DNA of 5,370 nt from Deltaproteobacteria bacterium (GTDB lineage Bacteria; Desulfobacterota; BSN033; UBA1163): contig VGRU01000236.1 in assembly GCA_016875255.1 (NCBI GenBank), positions 1-5,370 on the forward strand, given 5' to 3'. Positions 3,870 to 5,370 of this stretch are shown in pieces. The position numbers were made by a program, and so were the translations under genes. Positions within the stretch are counted from its first letter, which is position 1; the number at the start of each line of letters is the position of its first letter. Under the pieces are notes generated by a model. It saw nothing but the letters and a program-made list of their open reading frames with translations. It had not been told where the DNA came from and did no database searches.

Positions 3870-5057
3870 TTAAGGGGTGACCCCTTTGCCGATTTCTATT
3901 TGAGCAGCCAGAATCTCCCGGCCGAAATGATCTTGCAGCCATTTTTTCAAGCCAGGAATCCCTTCCATCTCTTTTATCGACCGGGGATTTTTCAAAGCGA
4001 AACCATTGATCAAGGCATTGTTCATAAGGATTCCAGGCTCCACCTCTAAATTATTTGCCCGCATATCCCGCCAGGTTTTTAGCGCTTTGACCCTTTTGCG
4101 TAAAGGGGATGACAAATCCGGCCTTGCTTCCCGGGGGTACACCGGAAGCTCTTCATCGGGAATGGTCATGGCCCGGTGGATTTCCTGCAGCAGACGTGTC
4201 CCATATCTGTCGATTTGCTTCCGGCTCAGGACTTTCGCCGTTTCCAATTCTTCCAGGCGCAAAGGTTTTTTCATAGCCAATTCCAGAAGGGGTTCGTTGC
4301 GGAACACCTTAAAGGGGGGAAGATCCGACTTTTGGGCCTGGGCTTCTCGAAATTCCAGCAAAGCCTCCAGAACCGCAAGACTCCTGGGATCCAGGAGAAA
4401 AGCCCCTTTCACTTTTAGGTAAAGGGGGGTATGGCTGGGGGGCGTGAATCGGACCTTGCTCAGAAATAGGCATTCTTCCTCCACCCAGAATAATCGGCCC
4501 TTCTCCTCAAGTTCCTTCTCCAGCATGCGGGCCAGGGGAATCAGGTACATGCCGTCCATTGCTGCGTATTCCACCATCTCCGGGGAAAGGGGTCTTTGGG
4601 ACCAATCGGCCCGCTGATATTTCTTATTCAGCTCCACATGGAACCGACTTCGCAGCAACGCTTCCAGGCCGCTCTCCCGGAGGCCCAGAAATTTACAGGC
4701 CAACTGTGTATCGAAGAGGTTCTCCACCTCGAGCCGAAAGTCACGGTACAGGGAACGGATATCATAATCCGCCCCGTGGAATACTTTGCGGATGCGGGGA
4801 TTAGATAAAACGGGGCGTAAAGCGGAAAGATCCCTTAGCGCCAGGGGATCGATTACATAAGAGGCGGATTCCGTAGCGATCTGTATGAGGCATACCTTTT
4901 CGAAATAGTGATACAAAGAGTCCGCTTCTAAGTCAACCCCGATGATTTTGGCCTGACCCAGAGTCCGGGCAACCCCTTCCAGATGTGGAAGGGTCTCGAT
5001 CCATTCATATGAAAATTTATTTTTATCCATCCTTTTTGGCGATTCCTTTCCAATCAT
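3870..5057 (-). CDS. rnd: Ribonuclease D
   Basis: This 395-residue protein is a DEDDy-type 3'-5' exoribonuclease that trims tRNA precursors and other structured RNA in the cytoplasm. Exo I is IGVDLEADS (39-47) with D42 and E44. Exo II is KVFHGADYDIRSL (91-103) with H94 and D99. Exo III is VEYAAMDGMYLIPL (162-175) with Y164 and D168. The family landmark DWSQRPLS (151-158) precedes it. The first HRDC domain covers about 223-297 (SLAVLEALLEFREAQAQ, then LSRKQIDRYGTRLLQEI). A second, weaker HRDC-like helical region follows at about 315-385. Length is close to that of E. coli RNase D (375). All catalytic residues are present. The ATG at 5057 follows an in-frame TGA directly and has GGGGGG nine bases upstream. 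The alternative ATG at 5030 (residue 10, also close to the conserved region) has only an adjacent AGG. Either start leaves the exonuclease domain intact. Confidence 0.94.
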   Translation of the reverse strand: MIGKESPKRMDKNKFSYEWIETLPHLEGVARTLGQAKIIGVDLEADSLYHYFEKVCLIQIATESASYVIDPLALRDLSALRPVLSNPRIRKVFHGADYDIRSLYRDFRLEVENLFDTQLACKFLGLRESGLEALLRSRFHVELNKKYQRADWSQRPLSPEMVEYAAMDGMYLIPLARMLEKELEEKGRLFWVEEECLFLSKVRFTPPSHTPLYLKVKGAFLLDPRSLAVLEALLEFREAQAQKSDLPPFKVFRNEPLLELAMKKPLRLEELETAKVLSRKQIDRYGTRLLQEIHRAMTIPDEELPVYPREARPDLSSPLRKRVKALKTWRDMRANNLEVEPGILMNNALINGFALKNPRSIKEMEGIPGLKKWLQDHFGREILAAQIEIGKGVTP

Positions 5058-5072
5058 TCAAGACATCCCCCC

Positions 5073-5135
5073 TTACTTCCTCCAGCCATTATTTCTTATG
5101 TCCTGTTTTGCACATTTACCGAAGGGCTTCCTCAT
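5073..5135 (-). CDS. Doubtful 20-codon ORF in the RNase D leader
   Basis: An ATG at 5135 opens MRKPFGKCAKQDIRNNGWRK and stops at TAA 5073, directly before the G-rich ribosome-binding site of RNase D. A GGAG nine bases upstream could serve as its Shine-Dalgarno. An in-frame ATG at 5150 would add five residues. The peptide is basic. It could be a leader peptide coupled to RNase D translation, or chance. It overlaps an inverted repeat. There is no homology I recognise. Confidence 0.18.
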   Translation of the reverse strand: MRKPFGKCAKQDIRNNGWRK

Positions 5136-5143
5136 GTGTAAAA
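5106..5143. repeat. Inverted repeat upstream of RNase D
   Basis: TTTTGCACAT (5106-5115) and ATGTGTAAAA (5134-5143) form 10-base arms with one mismatch, around an 18-base centre containing GAAG-GG-CTTC (5121-5130). It lies between the 60-residue gene and RNase D. The arms are AT-rich and no U tract follows the stem on the minus strand, so it is a poor terminator. A leader RNA structure or a protein-binding palindrome is possible. Confidence 0.4.
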
Positions 5144-5170
5144 ACTCCATTTGTATCTGGCCTAACCTAT

Positions 5171-5353
5171 TCACTGACCTCTTTCGCCTTTCAATTTTTC
5201 CGGTGTGCTTTCCTCGAGCCATAGCTTACAAATATTTTTCCACCCGATCCTGCGCCATTTCTTAAATGCTACTTTCAACTCGTTCAAGTCCTTCGCTTCC
5301 AGAAGATCTTTCTGGGCGGCTTTCAAATCTTCAAGAGATGCAATCGCTGGCAT
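5171..5353 (-). CDS. Small helical protein of unknown function, 60 residues
   Basis: The ATG at 5353 is preceded by GAGGT with six bases between GAGG and the start, a good ribosome-binding site, and 60 codons follow to TGA at 5171. I do not recognise the family. The sequence reads as two amphipathic helices: SLEDLKAAQKDLLEAKDLNE (6-25), then VAFKKWRRIGWKNICKLWLE (28-47). It ends in a short charged tail with KLKGERGQ. Three tryptophans (W33, W38, W45), one cysteine (C42) and a basic KKWRR patch suggest a compact domain or a binding surface. No signal peptide or membrane segment is seen. It lies 113 bases upstream of RNase D on the same strand and could share its transcript. The upstream 17 bases to the window edge are too short to judge the promoter. 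The coding call rests on the start context and natural amino-acid composition. Confidence 0.68.
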   Translation of the reverse strand: MPAIASLEDLKAAQKDLLEAKDLNELKVAFKKWRRIGWKNICKLWLEESTPEKLKGERGQ

Positions 5354-5370
5354 GGTTTACCTCAAAATAT

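Noticed and set aside
4006..4422. Plus-strand frames inside the RNase D gene, including 4559-4804
   Set aside because: All are antisense shadows. The minus strand carries the three Exo motifs and HRDC region without interruption.

Overview
The window is a compact piece of a bacterial chromosome in which every gene I can support lies on the minus strand. Nothing in it identifies the organism directly. The combination of a MazF-type toxin-antitoxin pair, an RNase D with its accessory HRDC region, a BaiN/HI0933-type flavoprotein and many degenerate palindromes of the type CCCTGAGCTTGTCGAAGGG suits a Gram-negative environmental bacterium. Desulfobacterota (former Deltaproteobacteria) is my best guess, with low confidence. 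There are no rRNA or tRNA genes, no CRISPR array and no complete insertion sequence.

Layout, read along the minus strand from right to left. A 60-residue protein of unknown function (5171-5353) comes first. A 113-base gap follows that holds an inverted repeat and a doubtful 20-codon ORF. Next is ribonuclease D (3870-5057). After it comes an intergenic stretch with a long imperfect inverted repeat (3623-3796), and then a 32-residue, extremely lysine-rich protein with a near-perfect Shine-Dalgarno (3446-3544). About 540 bases of noncoding DNA follow, full of short palindromes and a 7-bp tandem repeat. A FAD/NAD(P)-type flavoprotein (1601-2872) is next, then about 580 bases of noncoding DNA with palindromic units and a second long imperfect inverted repeat (1141-1366). 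Last comes a type II toxin-antitoxin operon: ribbon-helix-helix antitoxin (738-986) and MazF/PemK toxin (388-741), overlapping by the four bases GTGA. Positions 1-387 hold no confident gene.

The genes do not form one pathway. The housekeeping-like genes (RNase D, flavoprotein) are separated by repeat-rich spacers, and the toxin-antitoxin pair is an accessory module. The most informative regulatory signal is the antitoxin promoter, with TTGACT, a 17-bp spacer and CATAAT. Its -10 lies only six bases from the ATG and inside an inverted repeat. This predicts a leaderless or nearly leaderless antitoxin mRNA and autorepression at the -10. A weaker promoter with the same geometry precedes the flavoprotein gene.

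I see no convincing new multi-gene system. The items most worth a second look are the tiny basic protein, the two MITE-like inverted-repeat elements, the leaderless promoter geometry and the 60-residue unknown protein.
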